10,988 bases of DNA from an uncultured Acidimicrobiaceae bacterium (lineage in GTDB: Bacteria; Actinomycetota; Acidimicrobiia; Acidimicrobiales; MedAcidi-G1): assembly GCA_913054115.1 (NCBI GenBank), contig CAJXIS010000036.1, forward strand, positions 1-10,988. Direction: 5' to 3'. The number at the start of each line of letters is the position of its first letter. The first letter of the stretch is position 1. Shown piece by piece: positions 1 through 9,111 of the stretch. Both the position numbers and the translations under genes were made by a program. The notes beneath the pieces are model-generated. The model was not told where the DNA came from, ran no database searches, and saw nothing but the letters and a program-made list of their open reading frames with translations.

Positions 1-1
1 A

Positions 2-685
2 CACCCGCCGCTCTGGGTGGCCTGCGGAAACCCTCCCACCTTCGCCAAGGCCGGCTCGATGGGCATCGGCGCCATCGCCTTCAACTTCGAGCCGATCCAC
101 AACCTCAAGGGCCGTGTCGAGTCCTACAAGGAGGCCATCCAGGACCCGACCGACCAGATCGGCCAGTTCAAGAACGACAACGTGATGATGACCAACTCGT
201 GCATCTGCCTCGAGGACCGCGACGAGGCCCGCGCCGTCGCCATGGCGAAGGGCCGTGGCTACCTCGTCACGATGGTCAACATGTACCACGACACGATGCC
301 CAAGTCCCCCGACGCCATCATCTGGCCGAACCCGCCGAGGGACCCGGGCTGGACCGACGAGCTCCTCGACATGGCGATCGAGGGCGGCTACATGCTCTGC
401 GGCAACCCCGAGGAGGTCTGCGAGCAGCTCGTCCGCTACCAGGAGGTCGGCTGCGACCAGGTCGTGTTCGGCCTCCCGGTCGAGGGCCTCAGCCACGATC
501 AGCACCTCGAGATGATCGAGCTGTTCGGCGACCACGTGATCCCCGAGTACGACCGGGACCGCACCCACTCGACCGACCACTACCGGGCCACCGCCGAGCG
601 CCACTTCCCCGACTTCCAGTACCCCGTCCCCGAGGGCATCAACGTCGAGGTCCTGCCCACGACGGCGCTGCTGCCACTGGCTTAG
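2..685 (+). CDS. Luciferase-like (LLM class) flavin-dependent oxidoreductase, 3' part
   Basis: This is the C-terminal part (227 visible codons) of a bacterial-luciferase-like TIM-barrel monooxygenase; the N-terminus lies before the window. The frame is open from base 2 and begins HPPLWVACGNPPTFAKAG, which matches the family's mid-barrel HPPLW(v/m)A segment followed by AxxAGxxGxGAIAF. Near the C-terminus, YMLCGNPEEVCEQLVRYQEVGCDQ is the usual phosphate-side helix (GxPexVxexl..y...GxDq) that closes these barrels. Members oxidise substrates using reduced FMN or F420. The substrate cannot be told from this fragment. A GTG at base 17 is in frame but lies inside a conserved strand, so it is not the start. 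The stop is TAG at 683, and a TetR regulator follows 14 nt later on the same strand, so the two may be co-transcribed. Confidence 0.85.
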   Translation, partial: HPPLWVACGNPPTFAKAGSMGIGAIAFNFEPIHNLKGRVESYKEAIQDPTDQIGQFKNDNVMMTNSCICLEDRDEARAVAMAKGRGYLVTMVNMYHDTMPKSPDAIIWPNPPRDPGWTDELLDMAIEGGYMLCGNPEEVCEQLVRYQEVGCDQVVFGLPVEGLSHDQHLEMIELFGDHVIPEYDRDRTHSTDHYRATAERHFPDFQYPVPEGINVEVLPTTALLPLA

Positions 686-699
686 GGAACTCGAACCCC

Positions 700-1323
700 G
701 TGCCAAGGGACAGCACCGCAACCAGGGCGCTCCTGCTCACCGAAGCCGAGCGGCTGTTCGCCGAACAGGGCGTCTGGCAGGCGGGCGTCGGTGAGATCGT
801 CGCCGCCGCCGGCCAACGCAACGCCTCGGCGCTGACCTACCACTTCGGGTCCCGGGAGGGCGTCCTCGACCGGATCCTCGCCGAGCACGAGGGCCCCATC
901 GACGCCCACCGCGGCGAACTGCTCGAGTGCCTCGGCGACGAACCGCCCAACCATGCGGTTCTCGACGCCCTGGTCCGCCCCATGTCCGCCCGGCTGGCCG
1001 ACGTGCGCGGTCGCCGCTACCTGCGGATCGTGGCGCAACTGGCGAGCCGGTTCCCGATGTGGCGCGAGGCCAGGGCCGGGCTCGAGCATCGGCACCTGCT
1101 GCGGGCCCTCGACCTGCTCGAACGGCGGCCGGCCCACCTGCCGGAGGCGGTGCGCCGCGAGCGGCTCGTCGCCATGATGCAGCTCATGACGTCGTCGCTG
1201 GCCGAGCGGGCTCGCCTGCTCGACGCCGGTGGCGACGCCGAACTCGGCGGTGCCGACTTCGAGGCGAACCTCACCGACATGCTGGCCGGGGTCCTCGGGG
1301 CACCCGCCACGCTGCCTGCGTAG
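700..1323 (+). CDS. TetR/AcrR-family transcriptional regulator
   Basis: The protein has 207 residues, a normal TetR length. The N-terminal DNA-binding domain is clear: helix 1 is ALLLTEAERLFAEQGVW (about 10-26), and the helix-turn-helix runs from about 28 to 50 with VGEIVAAAG followed by the diagnostic ALTYHFGSREGVLDRIL recognition and exit segment. The remainder (about 65-207) is a divergent all-helical ligand and dimerisation domain. I chose GTG at 700 because it gives the normal short arm before helix 1. The frame is open far upstream, but that part is a shadow of the monooxygenase gene. An AGGGA at 684-688 could act as ribosome binding site, with a long 11 nt spacer. Its position just behind the flavin monooxygenase suggests local control of that gene, which is inference; I found no palindromic operator. 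The ligand is unknown. Confidence 0.85.
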   Translation: MPRDSTATRALLLTEAERLFAEQGVWQAGVGEIVAAAGQRNASALTYHFGSREGVLDRILAEHEGPIDAHRGELLECLGDEPPNHAVLDALVRPMSARLADVRGRRYLRIVAQLASRFPMWREARAGLEHRHLLRALDLLERRPAHLPEAVRRERLVAMMQLMTSSLAERARLLDAGGDAELGGADFEANLTDMLAGVLGAPATLPA

Positions 1324-1332
1324 GCGCACCGG

Positions 1333-1338
1333 TACCCT
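1333..1338 (+). promoter_or_regulatory. Putative -10 box of a leaderless promoter (histidine phosphatase)
   Basis: TACCCT fits the actinobacterial TAnnnT -10 consensus and lies 8 nt before the GTG at 1347, so transcription would begin at or next to the start codon. No Shine-Dalgarno sequence precedes this start. No convincing -35 box is visible. The same arrangement occurs before three other genes in the window. Confidence 0.5.
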
Positions 1339-1346
1339 CCTCCGCC

Positions 1347-2030
1347 GTGCACGTCATCCTCGTCCGCCATGCCCGACCCGAGATCGTGGTCGACTCCCCG
1401 ACCGTCGCCGACCCCGGCCTCGCTGAACTGGGCGTGTGGCAGGCGGCCCGGCTGGCCGACTGGCTGGCCTTCGAGGAGATCGACCACGTCGTCACCAGCC
1501 CGAAGCGTCGGGCCATCGAGACGGCGCAGGCCGTGTGCGACGCCCGGGGCCTCGCCAACGAGGTCGTCGACGACCTCGACGAGATCGACCGCTACTGCCA
1601 TTCGTACTACCCCACCGAGATCCTCCAGACGGAGGGCAGGGCGCTGTGGGACCAGGTGGTCGCCGGCAACTTCACCGAGGTCGGATGGGACACCCCCGAG
1701 GTCTTCAACGCCCGCATCACGGCCGCATGGGACGACCTCTGCCGACGCTCACCCGGCGAACGGGTCCTCGTGTCCTGCCACGGTGGCACGGTGCGGGCGA
1801 TCCTGGCCTCGGTGGCCGGCAACCAGCAGGCATCGTTCCGGACCGACTATGCGGCGATCAGCCGCGTCCAGGTGACCCTCGACGAGGACGGAACCCCGCA
1901 CGCACACATCCTGTCGGTCAACGAGACCGGACACTTCGACGCCGACCGGACGACGGCAGGCGGCCCCATGCGCGGTGCGCCCGAGATGGCCTGGCCCGGC
2001 CGACGCCGGTCGATCACCACACCGCGCTAG
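1347..2030 (+). CDS. Histidine phosphatase (phosphoglycerate mutase-like) family protein
   Basis: The protein has 227 residues of the histidine-phosphatase superfamily, which uses a phospho-histidine intermediate. The N-terminal VILVRHARPE carries the catalytic Arg7-His8; the usual RHG motif reads RHA here. SPKRRAIETA supplies the pocket arginine (Arg55), LDEIDRY (about 77-83) probably supplies the acid residue, and VSCHGGTVRAI supplies the second pocket histidine (His145). The catalytic set therefore looks complete. The start is GTG at 1347, immediately before the first strand; the frame upstream only shadows the TetR gene. A Gly/Pro/Arg-rich tail from about residue 200 extends past the core fold. 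Relatives include cofactor-dependent mutases, fructose-2,6-bisphosphatases, and phosphatases for cobalamin or adenosylated compounds, so the substrate cannot be assigned. No signal peptide is seen, so it is probably cytoplasmic. Confidence 0.87.
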   Translation: MHVILVRHARPEIVVDSPTVADPGLAELGVWQAARLADWLAFEEIDHVVTSPKRRAIETAQAVCDARGLANEVVDDLDEIDRYCHSYYPTEILQTEGRALWDQVVAGNFTEVGWDTPEVFNARITAAWDDLCRRSPGERVLVSCHGGTVRAILASVAGNQQASFRTDYAAISRVQVTLDEDGTPHAHILSVNETGHFDADRTTAGGPMRGAPEMAWPGRRRSITTPR

Positions 2031-2038
2031 CCGTCTCG

Positions 2039-2051
2039 ACCCGCCCCGGGT
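2039..2051. terminator. Short GC hairpin in the convergent gap
   Basis: ACCCG-CCC-CGGGT is a perfect 5 bp inverted repeat with a 3 nt loop. It lies between the convergent ends of the histidine phosphatase (2030) and the sulfatase (2052). No T-run follows on either strand, so this is at most a weak or factor-assisted terminator. In DNA this rich in GC the match may be chance. Confidence 0.25.
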
Positions 2052-3518
2052 TCAGCCCGACCCGCGCCAGCCTTGTGGAATGTCAGGGACCCGGGGGTCG
2101 GCCTCCCACGGGATGACATCGCTGGTCTCGACCATCCAGGCCAGCAGCCGGTCGCGGAGCCCCGCCGCAACGGCGGCCACGTCGTCGTCGCCCGCCCGGT
2201 CGGTGGCCAGCAGGTTCGTGGTCTCGGCGGGATCGGCCGACCGGTCGTAGAGCTCGTCCCGCTCCTCGTGCCGGTACACGTACGCCCATTCGGAGGTGCG
2301 CACGCACTCGGCCTTGCCCACGAGGTGCGGCATTTCGTGCTGGATCTCCGACTTGTGGCGGTAGATCCGCCCGGCGACCTCCATCAGGGGCTCGTCGGCG
2401 GGGTTGAACCCGCCCTCGCAGAAGGCGGCATCCCGATGGTGGACGGTCGGGTCGGCGAACAGCCCGGTGAGGCTGCGGCCGAAGTGGGTGTGGCCGGGCT
2501 CGGTCTCGGCCAACTCGAGGCAGGTCGGCAACAGGTCGACCATCTCGACCTCGCCGAACACCACCTTGTGCTCCCCCACCCCCGGGCCGGCGGCGATGAA
2601 CGGGTTGCGCACGAGGCTGGGGTCGAGTCCCGACGGCCACTTCTCGACCAGCCGGTAGTCGCCAAGGTACTCGCCGTGGTCGCTGAAGCAGAAGGTGACG
2701 GTGTCGTCGCCGTGACCGGTGCGGTCAACGGCCGCCAGGAGCCGCCCGAACTGGTCGTCGACCCGGCTGACCATGCCGTAGTAGGTGGCGGCGATCTCCC
2801 GCAGGTGCTCGTCGGTGAGGTCGTTCCAGCCGTAGCGGCGCCGGTACTCGTCCATGAACCCCGGCTTTCCCAAACCGGCCTCGACCGCGATCGGAGCGGG
2901 CATGTCGGCCCGGTCGTGCATCGAGAACCAGGGCTCCTCGACAATGAACGGCGGGTGCGGTGCCAGCAGCGGCACCCACATCGCCCACGGCCGGTCGTCG
3001 GTGCGCTCCTCCAGCCACCGGATCGCCGTCTGCACGGTGGCCTCGTCGCCGTCGAGGCGGGGCTCGTCGCCCTGGCTCCCGAACCAGAAGCCCCGGAAGA
3101 GCGGGTGGTCCTCGTCGACACCGAACCGCAGGTCGCCCCACCCCCAGGTGGGCTCGACGAGGTTGCCGCAGAAGTCGGTGCTGGCCTCGGTCACGCCGGG
3201 GGCGAAGACGTCGCCGCGGTTGCCGGGCATGGCCACGTCGTAGCCGGCGTCTTTCAGGTAGCGCAGCAGGTTGGGCTCCCACGGCTTGAGCAGGTGGCGG
3301 AGGGTGCGGTGGCCGGCGGTGTGCGGGTACCAGCCGGTCATGATCGACACCCGGCTGGGGCCACAGACGGAGTGCTGCGACCACGCCGAGTGGAAGCGGG
3401 TGCCCCGAAGAGCGAGGGCGTCGAAGTGGGGGGTCTGCGCCACCGGGTTCCCGAAGCAGCCTAGGGCATCCGCCCGGAGCTGGTCCGGGGTGAACAGCAG
3501 CAGGTTCGGTCGTCGCAT
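2052..3518 (-). CDS. Sulfatase family protein, formylglycine (Cys) type
   Basis: This is a 488-residue alkaline-phosphatase-fold sulfatase. The N-terminal strand and metal site are NLLLFTPDQLRAD (Asp12, Gln13). The activation motif CGPSRVSIMTG starts at Cys52 and fits C-x-P-S-R, so Cys52 would be converted to formylglycine by a generating enzyme; none is encoded in this window. Other expected residues are present: His188 in LAPHPPF, Asp280-His281 in FSDHGEYLGD, and Lys293 in VEKWPSG. The C-terminal part contains ELYDRSADPAETTNL, the usual sulfatase subdomain. There is no signal peptide or lipobox, so it should act in the cytoplasm on imported sulfate or phosphonate esters. ATG at 3518 starts directly at the first strand and lies 8 nt after a TACCAT box. 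Choline-sulfatase-like or phosphonate-monoester-hydrolase-like activity is possible; the substrate is not assigned. Confidence 0.88.
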   Translation of the reverse strand: MRRPNLLLFTPDQLRADALGCFGNPVAQTPHFDALALRGTRFHSAWSQHSVCGPSRVSIMTGWYPHTAGHRTLRHLLKPWEPNLLRYLKDAGYDVAMPGNRGDVFAPGVTEASTDFCGNLVEPTWGWGDLRFGVDEDHPLFRGFWFGSQGDEPRLDGDEATVQTAIRWLEERTDDRPWAMWVPLLAPHPPFIVEEPWFSMHDRADMPAPIAVEAGLGKPGFMDEYRRRYGWNDLTDEHLREIAATYYGMVSRVDDQFGRLLAAVDRTGHGDDTVTFCFSDHGEYLGDYRLVEKWPSGLDPSLVRNPFIAAGPGVGEHKVVFGEVEMVDLLPTCLELAETEPGHTHFGRSLTGLFADPTVHHRDAAFCEGGFNPADEPLMEVAGRIYRHKSEIQHEMPHLVGKAECVRTSEWAYVYRHEERDELYDRSADPAETTNLLATDRAGDDDVAAVAAGLRDRLLAWMVETSDVIPWEADPRVPDIPQGWRGSG

Positions 3519-3526
3519 CGGCGCCG

Positions 3527-3532
3527 ATGGTA
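3527..3532 (-). promoter_or_regulatory. Putative -10 box of a leaderless promoter (sulfatase)
   Basis: On the minus strand TACCAT lies 8 nt before the ATG at 3518, within the 28 nt gap behind the FMN dehydrogenase. No Shine-Dalgarno is present. This suggests the sulfatase has its own transcript, although read-through from the upstream genes is also likely. The downstream bases closely match those at rpiB. Confidence 0.5.
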
Positions 3533-3546
3533 GGGCAGTCGACGAA

Positions 3547-4769
<1,223 letters not shown>

Positions 4770-4770
<1 letters not shown>

Positions 4771-5021
4771 CAGCCGCCGCTCTCCTTGGAGCGCTTCTCG
4801 GCGAACAGATCCTTGCAGCGTGGGCAGATCGGGTAGCGGTCGGGGTTGCGGTCCGGGACCCAGAACTTGCCGCAGAGCGCCATGATGGGCCGACCGGTCA
4901 CCGTCGACTTGACGATGTCGGACTTGCGGGCGTAGTGCGAGAACCGGTCGTGGTCACCGTCGTCGAGGAGCGGGTCGGACGGCCTCGTCTCGACGGGAGT
5001 GACGGTTTCGAGGTCGGACAT
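4770..5021 (-). CDS. DUF3039 family small protein, possible zinc binder
   Basis: This 83-residue protein has the DUF3039 layout: DGDHDRFSHYARK (about 21-33), a VTGRPIMALCGKFW segment, and a closing YPICPRCKDLF. Potential metal ligands are His24, His29, Cys50 and Cys66-x-x-Cys69, so a small zinc ribbon is plausible but unproven. The first 20 residues look disordered and the C-terminus is charged. The family occurs mainly in Actinomycetota and has no function I can name. The gene starts 9 nt after rpiB with a clear ribosome binding site, and its stop overlaps the start of the FMN dehydrogenase. It is therefore tightly fixed in this operon. The match to DUF3039 rests on remembered motif layout. 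Confidence 0.82.
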
Positions 5022-5027
5022 GCGTCG

Positions 5028-5032
5028 TCCTC
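5028..5032 (-). promoter_or_regulatory. Shine-Dalgarno for the DUF3039 gene overlapping the rpiB stop
   Basis: On the minus strand GAGGA lies 6 nt before the ATG at 5021 and shares bases with the TGA stop of rpiB. It supports this start and translation from a shared mRNA. It contrasts with the leaderless-looking genes nearby. Confidence 0.6.
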
Positions 5033-5471
5033 AGCCACCGAGGGCGTCGAGCTTGGCGACCCGGCCAACGTGGCGGCCGCCCTCGAACTCGGCGTCCAGC
5101 CAGGCCGTCACCGCCCGGACCGCGACCTCGGGGTCGATGAGGCGCTCGCCGAGGCACAGCACGTTGGCGTCGTTGTGCTGCCTGGCGAGCTGCGCTGAGA
5201 CCACGTCGTGGACGGGCGCCGCCCGGATTCCGGAGACCTTGTTGGCGGCCATGGCGATGCCGAGGCCCGAGCCGCAGACGCACACGCCGAGGTCGGCGTC
5301 GCCTCCGGCCACGGCCCGGCCGACGGCCTCGCCGAAGTCCGGGTAGTCGACCCGGTCGGCCGAGTGGGCGCCGAGGTCGCTGACCTCGTGGCCGAGGTCG
5401 CGCAGGACGTCGGCGAGCTGCTGCTTGAGGGCGAAGCCGGCATGGTCGGAGCCGACGGCGATGCGCGACAT
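5031..5471 (-). CDS. rpiB: Ribose-5-phosphate isomerase B
   Basis: The 146-residue protein interconverts ribose 5-phosphate and ribulose 5-phosphate in the pentose phosphate pathway. It opens with MSRIAVGSDHAGFALK, the RpiB/LacA-B signature with Asp9-His10. Cys66 in VCVCGSGLGIAMAANK is the catalytic base position of the E. coli-type enzyme; mycobacterial RpiB lacks this Cys. His99 (RQHNDANVL) and the phosphate-binding Arg133 and Arg137 (GGRHVGRV) are also present, and length is normal. ATG at 5471 begins right at the first strand. The frame is open further upstream, but that reading shadows tsaC. It begins 10 nt after the tsaC stop without a Shine-Dalgarno, behind a TAGCAT box. DUF3039 follows after 9 nt. 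The prfA-prmC-tsaC-rpiB order recalls the Bacillus region that leads to glyA, upp and atp, but here different genes follow. Confidence 0.93.
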   Translation of the reverse strand: MSRIAVGSDHAGFALKQQLADVLRDLGHEVSDLGAHSADRVDYPDFGEAVGRAVAGGDADLGVCVCGSGLGIAMAANKVSGIRAAPVHDVVSAQLARQHNDANVLCLGERLIDPEVAVRAVTAWLDAEFEGGRHVGRVAKLDALGG

Positions 5472-5478
5472 GGCGCCG

Positions 5479-5484
5479 ATGCTA
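5479..5484 (-). promoter_or_regulatory. Putative -10 box of a leaderless promoter (rpiB)
   Basis: On the minus strand TAGCAT lies 7 nt before the rpiB ATG. Its first three bases are the TAG stop codon of tsaC. The sequence TAGCATcggcgccATG closely resembles the sulfatase start region. No clear -35 box is present. Confidence 0.45.
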
Positions 5485-6114
5485 ACGGGGGGCGACTTCG
5501 AGCCCGGCGGCGCAAAGTGCCTCGGCGTCGATGGCGCCGACGCGCAGGATCCGGGCCGGTGGGACGGTGAGGTCGACGACGGTCGATGGAACGCCTTCGC
5601 ACGAACCGCCGTCGAGGACCAGGAGGCCGCCGCCCAGGACGGCCGCCGCCTCGACTGCGGTGGACGGGCTGGGCTCGCCGGCCCGGTTGGCCGACGTGGT
5701 GGCCAGGGGACCGACCTCGGCGGCCAGCGCCCGGACCAGGTCGTGGTCGGGACAGCGCAGGCCGACCGTGGTGAGCCCTCCTGCCCCGGGACCGAGGTGG
5801 AGTTCGGCACCCGGCGTCCGGTGCACGACGATGGTCAGCGCTCCCGGCCAGAGGTCGGCGAGGGCGCCGAGGTCGGCGTCGGTGAGCGCCGATGCCTGGG
5901 CGGCGTCGGCCACGAGGACCGCCATCGGCTTGGCCTCGTCGCGACCCTTGCGCCGGAAGATGTCGGCCACTGCTGCTGCGTCGTCGACCAGTGCCGCCAC
6001 CCCGTAGACGGTGTCGGTCGGAAGCACGACCGGTCGTCCGGCCCGGAGCTCGGCGGCCGCCGCGGCCACGGCACCGGCCGGGTCGGCAACGGCATCGACC
6101 ACCCGGCCGGTCAC
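5482..6114 (-). CDS. tsaC: L-threonylcarbamoyladenylate synthase (TsaC/Sua5/YwlC family)
   Basis: This 210-residue enzyme makes threonylcarbamoyl-AMP from threonine, bicarbonate and ATP, the first step of the t6A modification at position 37 of ANN-decoding tRNAs. Recognisable motifs are VVLPTDTVYGVAAL (PTDTVYG 32-38), FRRKGRDEAKPMAVLV (KxR...KP, 56-63), LWPGALTIV, TTSAN (139-143), and the closing PSTVVDLT (176-183). Length shows the single-domain TsaC form without the extra C-terminal Sua5 domain. GTG at 6114 overlaps the prmC stop as GTGA, a 4 nt coupling. In-frame codons further upstream only shadow prmC. The tsaB, tsaD and tsaE partners are not in the window. It keeps its usual actinobacterial place behind prmC. 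Confidence 0.92.
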   Translation of the reverse strand: MTGRVVDAVADPAGAVAAAAAELRAGRPVVLPTDTVYGVAALVDDAAAVADIFRRKGRDEAKPMAVLVADAAQASALTDADLGALADLWPGALTIVVHRTPGAELHLGPGAGGLTTVGLRCPDHDLVRALAAEVGPLATTSANRAGEPSPSTAVEAAAVLGGGLLVLDGGSCEGVPSTVVDLTVPPARILRVGAIDAEALCAAGLEVAPR

Positions 6115-6972
6115 GCCGGCCTCCTGGCGACGAGCGCCCGGTCGCTGCCGGCCAGGTCGGGGCGTGCCTCCACTTCGACGAGGCCCACTGCCGACGCCCG
6201 CTCCGCCAGTCGATCGACCTGTCGGGGATCGAGTTCGAGGACGAGGGAGCCGCCGGGGGCGAGCCACACGGGAGCGCCGTCGACGATGACGTCGAGGTCC
6301 TCGGTGCCGTCGTTGCCCGGCACCAGCGCAGCGTGGGGTTCCCAGTCGGCGACCTCTGGCGGCAGCGGCTCACCGGCTGCCACATACGGGGGGTTGGCGA
6401 CCAGCAGGTCGAGGCGACCCCGCAGGTCGCCGGGCAGGGCGTCGAACCAGGAACCCTCCGCCAGGGACACCCGCCGGGCGGGGCGTCCGATGCCGGAAAG
6501 GTTCGCCCTTGCCACGGCGAGGGCGTCCGGGGAGCGGTCGGTGCACCAGACCCGTGCGCCGACGCGTTCGACGGCGATCGAGAACCCGATGGCGCCGGAA
6601 CCGGTGCCGAGGTCGACGACGAGCGCCTCTCCGGATCGGCCGGCGACGATCCGGTCGAACTCGTCGAGGGCGTGTCCCACAACCGCCTCGGTCTCCGGCC
6701 GCGGGATCAGGACCCGTGGATCGACCATCAGGTCGAGGGTCCGGAATGACCAGTGGCCCAGCACGTACTGCAGTGGCTCACCGGAAAGGCGGCGCCGCAG
6801 AAGTTCGTCGTGGCGGGCCATGCCACGCCGGGTCACGAGATCGTCGAGGTCGAAGCCGCCGATCTCCTCGACGATCCAGCGGGCCTCCTGCGACGGGAGC
6901 CCGACCGCCCCGAGGCGCTCCGTGGATTCGGCGAGGACCTCCCGCCAGGTGATCGTGCCGGCGGTGCCCGCC

Positions 6973-6980
<8 letters not shown>
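6111..6980 (-). CDS. prmC: Peptide chain release factor N5-glutamine methyltransferase
   Basis: The 289-residue protein methylates the glutamine of the GGQ motif in class I release factors, using S-adenosylmethionine. The N-terminal helical domain (about 1-75) contacts the release factor and includes the conserved SGEPLQYVLGHWSF. IPRPETE (about 92-98) leads into the SAM site VVDLGTGSGAIGFSIA (121-136). NPPY (196-199) is the catalytic motif that binds the glutamine side chain. All core motifs are intact. ATG at 6980 shares 8 nt (ATGGCTGA) with the end of prfA, so it is translationally coupled to the gene for its own substrate. The frame upstream overlaps prfA and is not coding. Its stop overlaps the tsaC start. 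Confidence 0.94.
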
Positions 6981-8034
<1,054 letters not shown>

Positions 8035-8041
8035 GCCGGTC

Positions 8042-8047
8042 AGGGTA
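8042..8047 (-). promoter_or_regulatory. Putative -10 box of a leaderless promoter (prfA)
   Basis: On the minus strand TACCCT lies 7 nt before the prfA ATG (TACCCTgaccggcATG). It sits in the 55 nt gap between the unknown gene and prfA. No ribosome binding site or obvious -35 box is visible. It could give prfA-prmC-tsaC a transcript independent of rho and rpmE. Confidence 0.5.
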
Positions 8048-8089
8048 GCGGTGGGGTCCCGGCACCCTGAGGTGGATGAGGGAGAGCGC

Positions 8090-9070
8090 TCAGGCCCAGC
8101 TGCCCTCGATGCCGATGATCGTCGCCGGGACGGCCAGCCGGGCGACGGCCCGTTCGACCGGTGGGAGGACGTCGCGTGGAGGGACCACCACGAGTACCCG
8201 GTCGGGTTGCTCGCGCAGCACGAGGTCGGCGGTGGCGGACACCAGGTCGGCGTCGACCCCGACGGAGCAGACCACGAGCACCCGCTCGTCGTCGGGTGCG
8301 GTGCCGACCGCCGGGGCCGGAGCCGGGGCACGCAGGCCACCGCGCTCGACGGCCGGATCGACGGGCGCCAGGTCGGCGAGGCCCACGCGGCCGGGATCGG
8401 CCAGCAGGTCGTGGCGCAGCCAGCGCTCGCGGGCGAGGGTGGCCAGCGGATGGGCGCCGGCGCCCTCGCGGCGCTGGGTCCGAACCTGGTCGGCGGCAGC
8501 GGCGAGAGACTCGGCGGTCGGCTGGTCGCCGTGGAGCAGGGCCGATGCCTCGCGATCGAAGCGCCCCACGCCGGTCTCGAAGCCGGCGTCGGTGGCCCGG
8601 ACCACCTCGAGGCCGAACACCTCACCGCGCCAGATGCCGTGCTCGAAGATCGGGTCGACACCGGCACCCCGGCAGAGGTCCTCGAAACCGTCCGGGACCG
8701 GAGGCGGCTCGTCGCGCGTCAACGCCGCTGCCGCATCAGCGGCCTGTGAACCGGCACCGACGACCACGCGCGCCTCGGGCGCCGGATCGAGTGCGACCGC
8801 CCGCCGGGCGGCAACCGACGCAGCATCGGCGTCGTCGAAGAAGAGCACGAGGCGGACGGCGTCGTACCGGGCAGCCAGCAGCAGGGCCTGGCCCAGCGCC
8901 CGCTCGGGGGCATCTTCGCCGGCGAGGGCGACGACCGTGCCAGCATCGACGATCGCCGCTCCCCCACCGAGGGCGACCGGGTCACCGGCGAGGGACAGAC
9001 CGAGGTCCGTGGCGAGGGCGCGCAACTTGGCGCCCAGAAGGAAGGCCCGCTGCTCGGGGTCGAGGCTCAC
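8090..9070 (-). CDS. Unrecognised 326-residue protein between rpmE and prfA
   Basis: I do not recognise this family. The protein is Ala/Val/Arg-rich with no signal peptide or membrane segment. Three parts can be described. Residues 1-115 look alpha/beta, with GGGAAIVDAGTVVALAGEDAPERALGQ-type strands and a helix, then AVRLVLFFDDADAASVAARRA and ARVVVGA. Residues about 126-240 include GFEDLCRGAGVDPIFEHGIWRGEVFGLEVVRA, FETGVGRFDREASALLHGDQ and HPLATLARERWLRHDLL. Residues 262-326 form a small strand-helix-strand region (RVLVVCSVGVDADLVSATADLV, then RVLVVVPPRD, then PATIIGI). The 'VVALAGEDAPERALGQAL...' part recalls nuclease-like alpha/beta folds only vaguely, so I assign no function. GTG at 9070 is the best start, but no ribosome binding site is evident. 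It lies 41 nt behind rpmE and 55 nt before prfA, inside a core translation locus. Codon use matches the neighbours, which argues for a resident gene. Confidence 0.75.
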   Translation of the reverse strand: MSLDPEQRAFLLGAKLRALATDLGLSLAGDPVALGGGAAIVDAGTVVALAGEDAPERALGQALLLAARYDAVRLVLFFDDADAASVAARRAVALDPAPEARVVVGAGSQAADAAAALTRDEPPPVPDGFEDLCRGAGVDPIFEHGIWRGEVFGLEVVRATDAGFETGVGRFDREASALLHGDQPTAESLAAAADQVRTQRREGAGAHPLATLARERWLRHDLLADPGRVGLADLAPVDPAVERGGLRAPAPAPAVGTAPDDERVLVVCSVGVDADLVSATADLVLREQPDRVLVVVPPRDVLPPVERAVARLAVPATIIGIEGSWA

Positions 9071-9082
9071 GGTCGGTTGCGT

Positions 9083-9101
9083 CGCAGGCGCACTGCCTGC
9101 G
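9083..9101 (-). terminator. Hairpin between rpmE and the unknown gene
   Basis: CGCAGGC-GCACT-GCCTGCG is a perfect 7 bp stem with a 5 nt loop, 10 nt downstream of the rpmE stop. No U-run follows on the minus-strand transcript, so it may be a partial terminator, an mRNA 3'-end stabiliser or an attenuator. It fills most of the 41 nt gap. Confidence 0.35.
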
Positions 9102-9111
9102 GCGAGGGGGT

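Noticed and set aside
682..1329. 215-codon minus-strand frame opposite the TetR gene
   Set aside because: The plus strand encodes a recognisable TetR helix-turn-helix; the antisense product shows no motif.
2073..3464. 463-codon plus-strand open frame
   Set aside because: It lies wholly antisense to the sulfatase gene, which carries a full catalytic set. The long frame is a by-product of codon bias.
8090..9070. Treating the unknown gene as an N-terminal extension of prfA
   Set aside because: It ends with a stop at 8090 and lies in a different frame; RF1 from 8034 already has its full normal length.
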